A stretch of DNA of 64,000 nt from DATAXI01 sp963756185 (GCA_963756185.1 CAVWMS010000008.1:62001-126000), one strand, 5' to 3'; positions 36,418 to 45,738 are shown, counted from the first letter of the stretch. Numbers and translations: made by a program. The notes: generated from the sequence alone by a model not told the origin.

Positions 36418-37830
36418 ATGCTCCTGCAACTTTCAACCGAAACACTTCTCAAGCGCACCACCAGCCGCTGCCCGGTCTGCCGCGCCTCCGTGCCGGCGGA
36501 GGTCCTGCGCGTCACGCAAGGCAGGGAATCGAAAGTGTTTCTCAAGAAATCGTGCCCCGAGCACGGCGCCTCCGCCGCCTGCATCGCCTCGGACGCCCGC
36601 TTCTATTGGCTGGCAAGCGGCGACCCGCAAAATGCCTGCTGCGGCGGCGCGGCCTGCTGCGCCTCGGACGAAGGCCGGCCCGGCACCCTCGGACGCAATG
36701 CCGCCGGCCATGGCGCCGCACCGTTCGAGACGCTCTCGACCTGCCTGGCCTTGATCGAGATCGTCAACTCCTGCGACCTCGCCTGCCCGACCTGCTTCGC
36801 CGATTCCCCCATCGGCTCGATCGGCCCGAAGCTCGACGCGATTCCCCTCCCCGATCTCCAGCGCCGCATTGACGGCGTCATCGCCCGCAAGGGCCCCATC
36901 GAAATCCTCCAGTTGTCCGGCGGCGAACCTACCCTCCATCCGCAATTCTTCGAGCTGCTCGCCTGGACCCAGGCGCATCCCGGCATCGGCTACGTGCTGC
37001 TCAACACCAACGGCGTCCGCATCGCCAAAGATGCCGGGTTCGCCCGCCAACTCGAGGAAACCTTCGTCCAGAAACGCTTCCAGCTTTACCTGCAATTCGA
37101 CGGCCCGCAGCAAGCCGGCCAGCGCGAATTGCGCGCCGCCGACCTGCGCGCCATCCGCGAAAAGGCGATCCGCCGCTGCCAGCAAATGGCCCTGCCCGTC
37201 ACGCTCGCCATGACCGTCACACCCGCGAATCTGCCGCATGTCTGGGAAACGATTGAGTACGGTTTGCAGTTCCCAAACGTGCGCGGCGTGGCCTTTCAGC
37301 CGATGTTTTTAAGCGGAAGGACGTTCGTGGATTCCGCGAAATCGAGCCCGCCGTTGAACGGAGCGCGCAACGGAATCCTGAAAGCCCCGGCGAGCCGGCT
37401 CAACACGGCCAACGTCATTCTCGCCGCCGTCGGACAATCGAACGGCAAATTGCGCTTCGAGGATTTCACGCCGCTGCCCTGCGGCGATCCCAATTGCGCC
37501 ACCATCGGCTACCTGCTCAAGACCCCGGGCGGCATACGCTCGGTCAGCGATTTCATCGACTTCGCGGCGATGCAAGGTTTCCTGCACGACAAGATCAATT
37601 ACTCGCTCGAAGATCTCTCGCAATGCGGCTGCGAGAATCAGCCGCTCGCGGAATTGCTCCACGCTATCGAGATGAAGGAATCGGATACCTTCAGGCTCTT
37701 CATCAAGCCCTTCATGGACGCCTGGACCTGGGACCAGGACCGCATCGACCGCTGTTGCACGCACGTCATCCGCCCGGACGGCCAGCTCGATTCCTTTTGC
37801 CGTTATTATTCCGGGTTTGCGAACGCATGA
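36418..37830 (+). CDS. Radical SAM enzyme, MJ0619/tetraether-synthase-like
   Basis: A 470-residue radical SAM protein. The cluster motif CxxxCxxC is at Cys 119, 123 and 126 (NSCDLACPTCF), followed by SAM-binding LQLSGGEPTLHP. The N-terminus has a CPVC ... CPEHG zinc-type knuckle (Cys 18, 21, 46), and the C-terminus has more Cys sets: LPCGDPNCATIGY, SQCGCE, and RCCTHVIRPDGQLDSFCRYY. This pattern of auxiliary-cluster motifs is that of the MJ0619 family, which includes archaeal tetraether synthase (Tes) that couples lipid tails. The next gene overlaps its stop (ATGA, 37827) and is an Lgt-like membrane protein, so a membrane-lipid substrate is inferred. Confidence 0.75.
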   Translation: MLLQLSTETLLKRTTSRCPVCRASVPAEVLRVTQGRESKVFLKKSCPEHGASAACIASDARFYWLASGDPQNACCGGAACCASDEGRPGTLGRNAAGHGAAPFETLSTCLALIEIVNSCDLACPTCFADSPIGSIGPKLDAIPLPDLQRRIDGVIARKGPIEILQLSGGEPTLHPQFFELLAWTQAHPGIGYVLLNTNGVRIAKDAGFARQLEETFVQKRFQLYLQFDGPQQAGQRELRAADLRAIREKAIRRCQQMALPVTLAMTVTPANLPHVWETIEYGLQFPNVRGVAFQPMFLSGRTFVDSAKSSPPLNGARNGILKAPASRLNTANVILAAVGQSNGKLRFEDFTPLPCGDPNCATIGYLLKTPGGIRSVSDFIDFAAMQGFLHDKINYSLEDLSQCGCENQPLAELLHAIEMKESDTFRLFIKPFMDAWTWDQDRIDRCCTHVIRPDGQLDSFCRYYSGFANA

Positions 37831-38540
37831 AATGGTCTCCCTATCCCTTCCTGATGCTCGCCGGCATCGTCGGCAGCGCCATTGCCTGGTCGCGCCTCGC
37901 GCGCAGGGACGAGCGGCTCGTCTTCATCTACGCGGCGGCGCTGGGCGGCGCGTTTGCCGGCGCGAAGCTCGCCTACATCCTGGCCGAGGGATGGTTTTAT
38001 TTTGGCCGCGCCGGCATGTGGCTCGAACTGGCCACCGGCAAGAGCATCGTCGGTGCGCTGCTGGCCGGTTATCTTTGCGTCGAGCTCGCGAAAAAATATT
38101 GCGGCTACCGTGAGGCCACGGGCGATTTCTTTGCCGCCATCGTCCCGCTCGCCGTCGCACTCGGGCGCGTAGGCTGCCTGTTGCACGGCTGCTGCCTCGG
38201 CATTGCGTGCCGGCCCGCGTGGTACACCATCCGCGATCCCTTCGGCCAGGCCCGCTGGCCCGCCGTTCCCGTCGAAATGGGATTCAACCTTTTGTGCGCC
38301 GCGGTCTTTTGGGTAATGCGCCGCAAGCGCATCCTGCCCGGCCAGCATTTTCACATTTACCTCATGGCCTACGGCGTCTTCCGCTTCTTCCACGAATACC
38401 TGCGCGACACGCCCCGCATCCTCGCCGGCCTCACCGGCTACCAGATCATGGCCGCCGCCTGCGCCCTCCTCGGTTTCATAGGCTTCCAGCGCCGCCGCCG
38501 CGTCAGCCTGGAGTTCATGGGCGAGACAGCCTTGTCCTAA
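37827..38540 (+). CDS. Lgt-family membrane protein (prolipoprotein diacylglyceryl transferase-like)
   Basis: A 237-residue integral membrane protein with about seven helices. The segment AVALGRVGCLLHGCCLG corresponds to the Lgt signature region (GRxGNFxNxE) but replaces the conserved Asn with Cys residues, as in the divergent 'Lgt family' paralogs with a GCC motif; RFFHEYLRD near the C-terminus matches Lgt's last conserved block. Canonical Lgt moves diacylglyceryl from phosphatidylglycerol to lipoproteins; this paralog probably has another lipid-linked role. It is translationally coupled to the radical SAM gene. Confidence 0.7.
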   Translation: MKWSPYPFLMLAGIVGSAIAWSRLARRDERLVFIYAAALGGAFAGAKLAYILAEGWFYFGRAGMWLELATGKSIVGALLAGYLCVELAKKYCGYREATGDFFAAIVPLAVALGRVGCLLHGCCLGIACRPAWYTIRDPFGQARWPAVPVEMGFNLLCAAVFWVMRRKRILPGQHFHIYLMAYGVFRFFHEYLRDTPRILAGLTGYQIMAAACALLGFIGFQRRRRVSLEFMGETALS

Positions 38541-38787
38541 AGCACTTTCGCTTATATCTGTCGCGCCAGCGACCGCACGGGGTTCTCAGGGGACGAAGTC
38601 CCATGAGTCGGGTGCGGGGCGACGCCCCGCTTTAAAAAACAGGCATGGCGGCCTAAAAATTACTAATCAAACCGGCCCGTAAAAAACGAGTCCGCGCCTC
38701 GTTACCAAACAGCCGCCGTGCATGCATCGAAAAAGCGGAGCGCATTTCGATGCCCATACTCCTCCGCTCCCGGCCCGAAACCCGACA
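38538..38787 (+). repeat. Dispersed repeat family 2, copy 2
   Basis: A 250-bp unit directly after the Lgt-like gene with the same blocks as copy 1: GGGGTTCTCAGGGGACGAAG, GGTGCGGGGCGACGCCCCGC, GGCCCGTAAAAAACGAGTCC, GCCGCCGTGC, and a TCGAAAAAGCGGAGC ... ATTTCGATG hairpin followed by CTCCGCTCCCGGCC. It may serve as the 3' end of the operon's transcript. Confidence 0.85.
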
Positions 38788-39124
38788 TATTAAACAGAAA
38801 CATCACATCTAAAGCCCCTTTAACCCGAACTCCGATGTTGGAGGGGATGAGATGGTGCAAGATGCTGAGTCGCGATGACATGAGGAGGGCCGAAGCGTAT
38901 CTGAAAGATACGGTGAGGCCCGACGAATGGCACTCGCGGCCAGCAGATTGCGCCAGATCGCCCCGATCAACTTCGGAATTCGGGTTTAATCTCTCAGCTT
39001 TCCTTTGCGGCTTTGCGCCCGCCCGCCTCGCTACGCGAAGCGTCGCGGGCAGGCCTTTGCGTGAGGCATCAAACACCTTCACAGTCCCCTTCGGCGCCTC
39101 GTCAAAATATATAAACATTGCCGC
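38788..39124. other. Intergenic region, no convincing gene
   Basis: About 340 bases of mixed composition. A weak plus-strand frame (MRWCKMLSRDDMRRAEAYLKDTV, 38850 on) might be a gene fragment, but it soon dissolves into the common short repeat TTTGCGGCTTTGCGCC ... CTTTGCGTGAGG at 39002-39066, which also occurs at 49789-49871. A CGCTACGCGAAGCG palindrome lies inside it. Confidence 0.5.
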
Positions 39125-39613
39125 TTAGAACGAGGGCCGAAGCTGGCCCACGGGGTACTCTTCGTGAGCAGGATCACTCCAGTAATTCCTAAGCACGCAG
39201 TACATCTGGAAAAAAATAATGAGGATGCCCGCGAGGACCATCAGGAGTGAAGCGTGGCTTGAACCGTAGCCTTCCGTCACGGTTGTGCTTGTCGAACTGT
39301 CGCTGATGGAAAGCGAGTAATCGAATCTGAAAAGGAGCGGCAGGAGGAAAAACAACGGCCCCCAGGAGAATAGCTTCACCTCGCGCGGTACACGAACTTG
39401 CCGATCCAGCAACGATCGGAGCAACCGAAAAAAGCGCCAGGCAAGGAACATGAGGAGAATCGCGCACAGCAGACCGGCGATGGTGCCTCCATCCAGGACG
39501 ACCGAAGTAGTGACATTTCCGCTTTGCACCGTGCGGTCCCAGTGCCAATTGATAGCCAGCAACACGAATGCAAACAACGTACACCGGAATTTCCCAGATG
39601 GATCATTCTTCAT
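39125..39613 (-). CDS. Hypothetical membrane protein, 162 aa
   Basis: Four predicted helices: about 10-25, 43-62, 85-100 and 125-147 (LLMVLAGILIIFFQMYCVL), with a Ser/Thr-rich loop (SISDSSTSTTVTEGYGSSHAS). Starts MKNDPSGKFRC at 39613. No family recognised. GC content is lower than for the core genes. It has no operon partner: the next gene on the strand begins 440 bases upstream. Confidence 0.5.
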   Translation of the reverse strand: MKNDPSGKFRCTLFAFVLLAINWHWDRTVQSGNVTTSVVLDGGTIAGLLCAILLMFLAWRFFRLLRSLLDRQVRVPREVKLFSWGPLFFLLPLLFRFDYSLSISDSSTSTTVTEGYGSSHASLLMVLAGILIIFFQMYCVLRNYWSDPAHEEYPVGQLRPSF

Positions 39614-39721
39614 AGGCGGAAGGGCTTGTACGCGGCATTCTCCTTCGGGCGCACCTTCCGGTCAATGGCATTCGGCCATCTTCGCAAGTCGCTTTCCGGC
39701 ATTCTTCCGAAGGGCTTTTTA

Positions 39722-40054
39722 TCACGGGTCCCCGTCATAGTGCACCCCCAGCCACACCGCATCATCCGATACCGCCTCCACCCGGTGCTTCACGTGCGCC
39801 TCGATCACCAGATAATCGCCAGCCTCCAAATTCACCGTCGCACCGTCCTCAAATTTCAACATGGCCGACCCGCGAACCAGCATCACCCATTCCGGCAGGT
39901 CTTGATCATACCAAGAATCAGCCGGCGATGGATGTCCATTGGAAATGATCCGCTCGATGCGGACGCGCGCCGAGTCAAGAATCGGGAGAATATCCTCCTG
40001 CTCGGGCAAAGCAGGGAAGTCGGCGAAAAGGTTTTTGACGGTTCCTTTTAACAT
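39722..40054 (-). CDS. Cupin-domain protein, 110 aa
   Basis: A single small cupin barrel. Motif 1 is seen as PEWVMLVRGSAMLKFEDG (with Glu), motif 2 as LEAGDYLVIEAHVKHRVEAV with His residues at the metal position. Residues fit the one-domain cupin family often annotated 'cupin domain-containing protein', enzymatic or sugar-binding role unknown. It follows the upstream gene at 40058 by 3 bases on the same strand, forming a two-gene unit. Confidence 0.75.
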   Translation of the reverse strand: MLKGTVKNLFADFPALPEQEDILPILDSARVRIERIISNGHPSPADSWYDQDLPEWVMLVRGSAMLKFEDGATVNLEAGDYLVIEAHVKHRVEAVSDDAVWLGVHYDGDP

Positions 40055-40057
40055 GAT

Positions 40058-40507
40058 TCAAGCCCTCTTCCCAGCCTCTTCAATTATTCGTTCAATACGA
40101 TTCCACGCTTGTGCCATGAATCCAGCGTCTCTCATTTCCGAGGGCGTCTTGAATAAATCCATTTTGAGAATTGGCTGAGTTTCATGATATAGGCGGGTGT
40201 TTGGATCTATCAATCCTTCGGCACTGCCGTCTTCACGCTCCCAGAACGTCAGCTCAAACGTGTATCGCATCAAGGCCGCGTGATTTTTGTATCCGAGCAT
40301 CTGCCGGGGATCATACCCGCTGTAGCTCTCCACAACAGGTGTTGAGTGAATCACATCGAAACACTTGCACACTTCCGCGACGATGTGCTCTCCGCCTTTC
40401 CCCTCGTACACAACATTTCCAGTCGTGAAACAACGGGTAAGTTCCACCCCCTGCACCACTATCCAGAAGTCTTCCCGCTTCTTTTTAATTACTGTTGCGA
40501 AGCACAT
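40058..40507 (-). CDS. Hypothetical protein, 149 aa
   Basis: Starts MCFATVIKKKREDFWIVVQGVELTRCF. Soluble, mixed alpha/beta, with a central VESYSGYDPRQMLGYKNHAAL and an acidic C-terminal helix (AWNRIERIIEEAGKRA). No motif recognised. It is cotranscribed with the cupin gene (3 bases apart). It lies 12 bases downstream of the response regulator stop, on the same strand, and GC is lower than in that gene, so it may be a later addition. Confidence 0.5.
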   Translation of the reverse strand: MCFATVIKKKREDFWIVVQGVELTRCFTTGNVVYEGKGGEHIVAEVCKCFDVIHSTPVVESYSGYDPRQMLGYKNHAALMRYTFELTFWEREDGSAEGLIDPNTRLYHETQPILKMDLFKTPSEMRDAGFMAQAWNRIERIIEEAGKRA

Positions 40508-40519
40508 AGTTGCGATTTG

Positions 40520-41905
40520 TCATTGCCTTTCCTCATCCTCCCGCGGGATCGCGCGGCTGCGCCGCCGGAGCGTGACGCGGTTGATCTGCAACTCGCGCGC
40601 GAGGACCGTCGGCTTGCCGCCGTAGCGCGCCAGCAGATGCCGCAACGCCATCGCCTCGAGTTCATCGTGAATCTGCCGGTAGGTGGCGCCCGCGCCCGCC
40701 TTTTGATCCAGCCACGCGGCCAGCGCGCGATCCAGATCGCCGGTGGCCGATTCCGGCGACGGGGGCGCGTCGCGAAATTCGCGCGGCAGATGCCGGGGCA
40801 GGACAACCGGGCCGCCGGCCACCGCGGCGGCGTGCTCGAGGGCGTTGCGCAACTGGCGGACATTCCCCGGCCAGGCATGGGCCTGGAAAATCTCCAATAC
40901 CGCGGGCGAAAGCTGCAACGAACGCCCCGGTGAAATCGCGCCGAGCAGGAACGCGGCGAGCGCGGGCACGTCGGACTTGCGCTCGGAGAGCGGCGGCAGG
41001 TTGATCTCGAGAACGTGCAGCCGGTAGTAGAGGTCCTCGCGGAAACGGCCCGCCCGCACCTCGTCGCGCAACGATTTGTGCGTCGCCGTCACGAGCCGCA
41101 AATCGACTTTCAAATCCTCGCGGCCGCCCACGCGCGTAAAAGTTTTCTCCTCGACCACGCGCAGCAGCCGGGCCTGCACCGCCAGCGGGATGTCGCCGAT
41201 TTCATCCAGGAAAAGCGTGCCGCCGTTCGCGCGCTCGATGTGCCCGGGCCGCTCGCTCACCGCGCCGGTGAACGCCCCTTTTTCGTGGCCGAAAAGCTCC
41301 GCCTCGAGCAGTCCCTCCGGCAGCGCCGCGCAATGCAGCGCGACGAACGGCCCGCCGCGCCGCGCGCCATTGGCATGGATGAGCCGGGCCGTGCGCGTCT
41401 TGCCCGAGCCGGTCGGGCCGGTGATGAGGACCGGCGCCTCGCTCGAGCAGGCGTGGGCGATTTCCACAAAGCAGCGCTGCATCGCCGGCGCGGCGCCGAT
41501 CAGCAGCGAGATCGGCTCATCGGCGGCCGTGGCCGGCGCTGGCGCGGCGGCAAGGACCTCGGCAAAGGTCTGCTCGACCTCGGGCAAATCGAGCGGCTTG
41601 ACCATGAATCCGTAGACACCGAGCTGTTTGGCCGCCATCGCGTTCTCGAGGTTGCCGTGCGCGGTGACGACGAGGATCGGCATCGCGGGATGCAGCGCGC
41701 GCAGCCGTTTGAGCACCTCGAGGCCGCTCATGTCCGGCAGCCCGATATCCAGCACCGCCAGCGCGTACGGCCCGGCCTCCGCCTCGTCCAGGCCGCGCGC
41801 GCCGGTGGCGCACACGACGGCGGGCCGGCCCATGCGGCGCGCCACCGTGGCCAGCGCCGAGGCCAGCGCGTGTTCGTCTTCGATGATGAGGATGGCTTCG
41901 TTCAT
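40520..41905 (-). CDS. Sigma-54-dependent response regulator (NtrC family)
   Basis: A 461-residue transcription activator. Receiver domain 1-120 with phosphoacceptor Asp 53 (LDIGLPDMSG) and Lys in MVKPLD. AAA+ domain with Walker A GPTGSGKT at 163-170, GAFTGA at 210-215 for contact with sigma-54, Walker B GGTLFLDEIGD. C-terminal Fis-type HTH (YGGKPTVLARELQINRVTLRR). Its start overlaps the kinase stop (ATGA, 41902-41905), so kinase and regulator form one unit. It should activate sigma-54 promoters; I found no strong -24/-12 site in the neighbouring gap. Confidence 0.9.
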   Translation of the reverse strand: MNEAILIIEDEHALASALATVARRMGRPAVVCATGARGLDEAEAGPYALAVLDIGLPDMSGLEVLKRLRALHPAMPILVVTAHGNLENAMAAKQLGVYGFMVKPLDLPEVEQTFAEVLAAAPAPATAADEPISLLIGAAPAMQRCFVEIAHACSSEAPVLITGPTGSGKTRTARLIHANGARRGGPFVALHCAALPEGLLEAELFGHEKGAFTGAVSERPGHIERANGGTLFLDEIGDIPLAVQARLLRVVEEKTFTRVGGREDLKVDLRLVTATHKSLRDEVRAGRFREDLYYRLHVLEINLPPLSERKSDVPALAAFLLGAISPGRSLQLSPAVLEIFQAHAWPGNVRQLRNALEHAAAVAGGPVVLPRHLPREFRDAPPSPESATGDLDRALAAWLDQKAGAGATYRQIHDELEAMALRHLLARYGGKPTVLARELQINRVTLRRRSRAIPREDEERQ

Positions 41906-43224
41906 GCGGCGGGAAGGTAAAAAATGACGAGCGCCCCGCCGGCGGGGGCGTTCGAGACTTCGAGCCGGCCATGGTGCGCCTCGAGGATATCCGCGGTGAC
42001 GCTCAACCCGATGCCCATGCCGCCCTCCTTTTCCGAAAAGAAAAGCTCGCGATATCGCTCGAGCGCCTCCGGCGAAAAGCCGATGCCATTGTCGTGAAAT
42101 CGGAGCGCGACAAATTCGCCGGAGCGCGCCGCGGAAATCTCGAGCAGGCCCCCGCGCGGCATCGCCTGAAACGCGTTCACCATCGCGTTCGAGATCGCCT
42201 GGAAAAGCCGGCGCTTGTCCGCTCTTACGGCGAGATCGCTCGGGACGTTGGCTTCGATTTTCACCGCCGCGTGGGCTGCGGCGGCCGCGTGGGCGCGCAG
42301 CGCCTTGCCCAGCACTTCTTCGATGTTCACCGTCGAGACCGACGGCGGCTCGGGCCGGGCGATGAACATCCATTGATTGACCAGGCTCTCGATGCGCGCC
42401 GCTTCATCCAGCAGCATGGGAACGAATGCGGTCACCGCCTGCGGCATCTCGCCGGCCGGCGCCGATTGGACGATCTGCGCCTGCATGCGAATCGAGGAAA
42501 GCGGGTTGTGAATCTCGTGCGCCAAGCTGGTGGTCATGCGCCCCAGCAGCGCCATGCGCTCCGACTGCCTGCGTTTCTCACGCTCCGTTACAATTTGTTC
42601 GCGCGCAGCGAGATACGCACGCGCCAGCTCGCCGAGTTCGTCGGGCCGTTCCGCGCCGGGGAGCGTTGCCGCCGGATCGGATTCAATATGAGGTAAGCGG
42701 CTCGCCAGCAGGCGGATAGGCTTTACGACGCCGCGCGCGATCATCCACGCCAGCGCCACGGAGAGCAGCCAGAAACAGCCGAGCACCAGCAACGTCTCCG
42801 GCCTCCAAAGCGCTGCCAGCGAGGGCTCTACCGAACGCACCAGTAGCAAATCGAGTCCCGGGTGCACCGGCATCGCGACCGCTTCCTGGCCGTCGCCCAC
42901 GGGCGCAACGCCGCGGTCCGGGGCCAGGGTGAGCAGCCCCGGCGCGGCATCCTCCGGCGCGGGGACCAGGCTGCCGCCGGTGCGTAAGTAGGCGTGCATG
43001 TTCAACATACGACCCAGGTAATTCATCATCTGTGGCGTGGCAGGCAGGTGCGCGTCTTCGAGGAAACTGGCGTTGGTCCGGGCCAGGGCGGTGAAGACGG
43101 CGTCCGATTCGCGGCGGGCGGCGGCTTGCATCCAGAGGATCAGAACCATGGAGCCGAGAACCGCAAAGAGGAGAAAAGGCCCGGCGATCGAGAGCCAAAG
43201 CCTGGGTGGGCGGGAACGGAACAT
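41902..43224 (-). CDS. Membrane sensor histidine kinase
   Basis: A 440-residue kinase. Helix 1 at about 12-32, a periplasmic sensor of about 110 residues, helix 2 at about 145-164, a HAMP-like linker, then the H-box SLAHEIHNPLSS with His 236, N-box in AISNAMVNAFQAMP, G1 HDNGIGFSPE and G2 GGMGIGLSV. It would phosphorylate the partner regulator at 40520. The sensor domain is not a known family. The start at 43224 is followed upstream by 225 bases to the TonB receptor. Confidence 0.9.
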   Translation of the reverse strand: MFRSRPPRLWLSIAGPFLLFAVLGSMVLILWMQAAARRESDAVFTALARTNASFLEDAHLPATPQMMNYLGRMLNMHAYLRTGGSLVPAPEDAAPGLLTLAPDRGVAPVGDGQEAVAMPVHPGLDLLLVRSVEPSLAALWRPETLLVLGCFWLLSVALAWMIARGVVKPIRLLASRLPHIESDPAATLPGAERPDELGELARAYLAAREQIVTEREKRRQSERMALLGRMTTSLAHEIHNPLSSIRMQAQIVQSAPAGEMPQAVTAFVPMLLDEAARIESLVNQWMFIARPEPPSVSTVNIEEVLGKALRAHAAAAAHAAVKIEANVPSDLAVRADKRRLFQAISNAMVNAFQAMPRGGLLEISAARSGEFVALRFHDNGIGFSPEALERYRELFFSEKEGGMGIGLSVTADILEAHHGRLEVSNAPAGGALVIFYLPAA

Positions 43225-43268
43225 GGGTTGGCGATGGAGGATACAATTTAACCATTCTGGCGCAAGTG

Positions 43269-43283
43269 GGATAAATTATATCC
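43269..43283. promoter_or_regulatory. AT-rich palindrome between kinase and TonB-receptor genes
   Basis: GGATAAATTATATCC is a near-perfect 15-base palindrome (one mismatched pair) within the 225-base divergent gap. It sits 45 bases upstream of the kinase start and 167 before the receptor start. It could be an operator, and a Fur-like role is attractive because the receptor is an iron-uptake gene, but the match to the Fur consensus is poor. Confidence 0.3.
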
Positions 43284-43449
43284 ACTGTTGGTGGCTTCCC
43301 GTCCGTCAAACGCATCCGAAATTACTAATTTTTGAGGGCTTTTTGATTCGAAAAATCGCTGTTTTGGTGCGGTTTTCATCTCATTTGGGGGACTTGGGGG
43401 CGTGTGCAGGTCGCCGCAATGGCATCCCCGCTGCTATGCCGCGCCAACG

Positions 43450-45735
43450 ATGTCCCAACCCAAACCCGATCCCCTCACCGACCAAATTTCCGGCCCCGCG
43501 ACGCTCCGCTCCGGGCCCAGCCTGCTGGCCAAGGGGGCGTTGACGGCCGCGGCGCTGGCGGTGGTCAATTCCATGATTCCCGGCGCGGCGCACGCGCAAT
43601 CGTCATCGGCGCCGCAGGCTTCGCCGACGCCGTCGCTTCGCGCGCAATCACCGCCCGGCCCAAAGGCGTCGCCCGGGCCGTCGCTTCCAGAGATCGACGT
43701 TACCGGTGAAAGTTTGTACCAGGCCGACGCGCTATCGTCGCCGAAATATACCGGGTCGCTGCTGACGACGCCGCAGAGCGCGCAAATCATTACTCCGCAG
43801 GTGCGGGAGGATGAAGACGACACTTCGCTCCGCGACTCGCTTCGCAATGTCTCGGGCATCAGCATCGGCGCGGGCGAAGGAAGTTACCAGGGGGATAACT
43901 TCTCGATCCGCGGCTTCAACGCGCGATCGGATATCTTCGTCGATAGCATGCGGGATTTTGGCAGTTACTTCCGCGACCCCTTCAACACGGAGAACATCGA
44001 GGTATTGAAGGGACCCTCTTCGACGGAGTTCGGGCGCGGTTCGACGGGCGGGGCGGTGAACATGGTAAGCAAAACGCCCGAGCTCGAGGGATTCACCGCG
44101 GGTTCGGTGGCTTATGGGACCGACAACACGCATCGTGGCACACTGGACATCGATCAGCCGATCCCGGAGCTGCAGGGATCGGCGTTCCGGCTCAACCTGA
44201 TGGGCGATCAATCGAACGTCACGGACCGGAACGATGTTTCTTACAGCCGCTGGGGCATCGCGCCGTCGCTTGCGTTCGGGCTGGATACGCCCACGCGCAT
44301 CATTCTTTCCTACTTTCACCAGGAAGAGGACGATAACCCGGACTACGGGATCCCGTGGGTGAACGACCGTCCGGCGCCGGTGGCGCGCAATACGTTCTAC
44401 GGGTTTACGAACGATTACTTCAAAGCAAATGTGAACGTAGGGACGATTATCTTCGAGCACGACTTCAATGACGACGTGACGCTGCATGAGCAATTGCGGC
44501 TCGGCAGTTATCATCGCGACCTGCGAGTGACGCAGGGCCAATTGGCCGGCGACGGCGATCTGCCGCCGGGAACGCCGCTGGACGACGTGGAGGTCGAGCG
44601 GGTTGAGATCGACGGGATCAGCACCGAGCGCGACGTTGACAACGACATCAATCTCCAGTGGAAGGCGAGCACGGGCATTTTTGACAACAAGCTGGTTGCC
44701 GGCTTTGAGTATATGCATCAAAGCGCCGATCCACGCCGGATCGAGCCGAGCTGGACCGGCGTGCCGTCGACGAGCCTGCTGCACCCGGATACGGGCGACT
44801 TATTCAGCGGGTGGGGAACGACGTCAATCCTGGTGAACGGGCACGTCGATACTTACTCCGGCTATCTCATCGATACTTTGAGCATCGGCAAGCAATGGAC
44901 GCTCATCGGCGGGCTGCGCTACGACAGCGTTGGATCGCTCTACAATGAGAGCCTGCCGCCGGCGACGAACTTTACCGCGAATAATTCACGCCCTAGCTGG
45001 CGCGGCGCCGTGGTTTACCAGCCGGCGCCCAATGGGAGCATTTATTTCGCGGCGGGCACGTCGTTTCATCCGAATGTGCAGCAGGTTTCGCTCGATAACG
45101 AATCGGTGCTGCCGGAGAATTTCAAGGACCTGCCTGTGGGAGAAAATCTGAACCTGGAGCTGGGAACAAAATGGGATCTGTTCAAGGACAGGCTTTCGGT
45201 TAGCAGCGCGCTGTTTTGGGATGAGGAGACGAACCCGGCCACGGAGGACGCGGATGACGACCTGCTGTACGTGGTCAACGGCAAGGAGCGGGTCGTGGGA
45301 GTGGAGCTGGATGCGGCGGGCAATATCACGAAGGAGTGGCAGGTGCTGGGCAGCTTCACTTATAACCGGGGGGTGGTAACCTCGTCGAGCGATCCCAGTA
45401 TGATCGGGAGGCCGATCCTGAACGACCCGCGGTGCACGTTCTCGCTTTGGACCACTTACGACCTGCCGTGGAAATTTGAGGCGGGCTTTGGCGTGGATGG
45501 CGTTGGGGCGCGGGCCGGGTCGGAGACGCCGGACCCGGTCAACGGCCTGACCATGGAAGCGCCGGGGTATGTGCTGCTGAGCGCGATGTTGAAGTACGAG
45601 ATCAATTCGCACGTTGAAATCCAGGCGAACGTGACGAATCTTACCGACCAGGCCTATTACGACGCCGTGCATCCGGGGCATGTCGTGCCCGGCGAGGGGC
45701 GGACGTTTTATATCAGCACGAATTTCAAATTCTGA
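43450..45735 (+). CDS. TonB-dependent siderophore receptor (Fiu-like)
   Basis: A 761-residue outer-membrane receptor. It begins with a signal-like segment (AALAVVNSMIPGAAHAQ) and a Ser/Pro-rich linker, then a plug with SIRGFNARSDIFVDSMRDFGSYFRDPFNTENIEVLKGPSSTEFGRGSTGGAVNMVSK split across the barrel start, and ends with an aromatic YISTNFKF. The FFxxxM/L catecholate-type plug resembles Fiu and PiuA receptors. Start ATG 43450 (MSQPKPD) is the one just before the signal. A PiuC/YbiX hydroxylase gene follows by 3 bases, as in Fiu operons. TonB and ExbBD are not present. Confidence 0.9.
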   Translation: MSQPKPDPLTDQISGPATLRSGPSLLAKGALTAAALAVVNSMIPGAAHAQSSSAPQASPTPSLRAQSPPGPKASPGPSLPEIDVTGESLYQADALSSPKYTGSLLTTPQSAQIITPQVREDEDDTSLRDSLRNVSGISIGAGEGSYQGDNFSIRGFNARSDIFVDSMRDFGSYFRDPFNTENIEVLKGPSSTEFGRGSTGGAVNMVSKTPELEGFTAGSVAYGTDNTHRGTLDIDQPIPELQGSAFRLNLMGDQSNVTDRNDVSYSRWGIAPSLAFGLDTPTRIILSYFHQEEDDNPDYGIPWVNDRPAPVARNTFYGFTNDYFKANVNVGTIIFEHDFNDDVTLHEQLRLGSYHRDLRVTQGQLAGDGDLPPGTPLDDVEVERVEIDGISTERDVDNDINLQWKASTGIFDNKLVAGFEYMHQSADPRRIEPSWTGVPSTSLLHPDTGDLFSGWGTTSILVNGHVDTYSGYLIDTLSIGKQWTLIGGLRYDSVGSLYNESLPPATNFTANNSRPSWRGAVVYQPAPNGSIYFAAGTSFHPNVQQVSLDNESVLPENFKDLPVGENLNLELGTKWDLFKDRLSVSSALFWDEETNPATEDADDDLLYVVNGKERVVGVELDAAGNITKEWQVLGSFTYNRGVVTSSSDPSMIGRPILNDPRCTFSLWTTYDLPWKFEAGFGVDGVGARAGSETPDPVNGLTMEAPGYVLLSAMLKYEINSHVEIQANVTNLTDQAYYDAVHPGHVVPGEGRTFYISTNFKF

Positions 45736-45738
45736 CTT

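Noticed and set aside
38850..39120. Plus-strand coding region starting MRWCKMLSRDD
   Set aside because: It quickly turns into a short repeat with a palindrome and has no family pattern; it does not meet the standard for a gene.
43225..43449. Sigma-54 promoter upstream of the TonB receptor
   Set aside because: TGGCGC occurs near 43258, but no GC or TTGC follows at the right spacing; no -24/-12 site can be supported.
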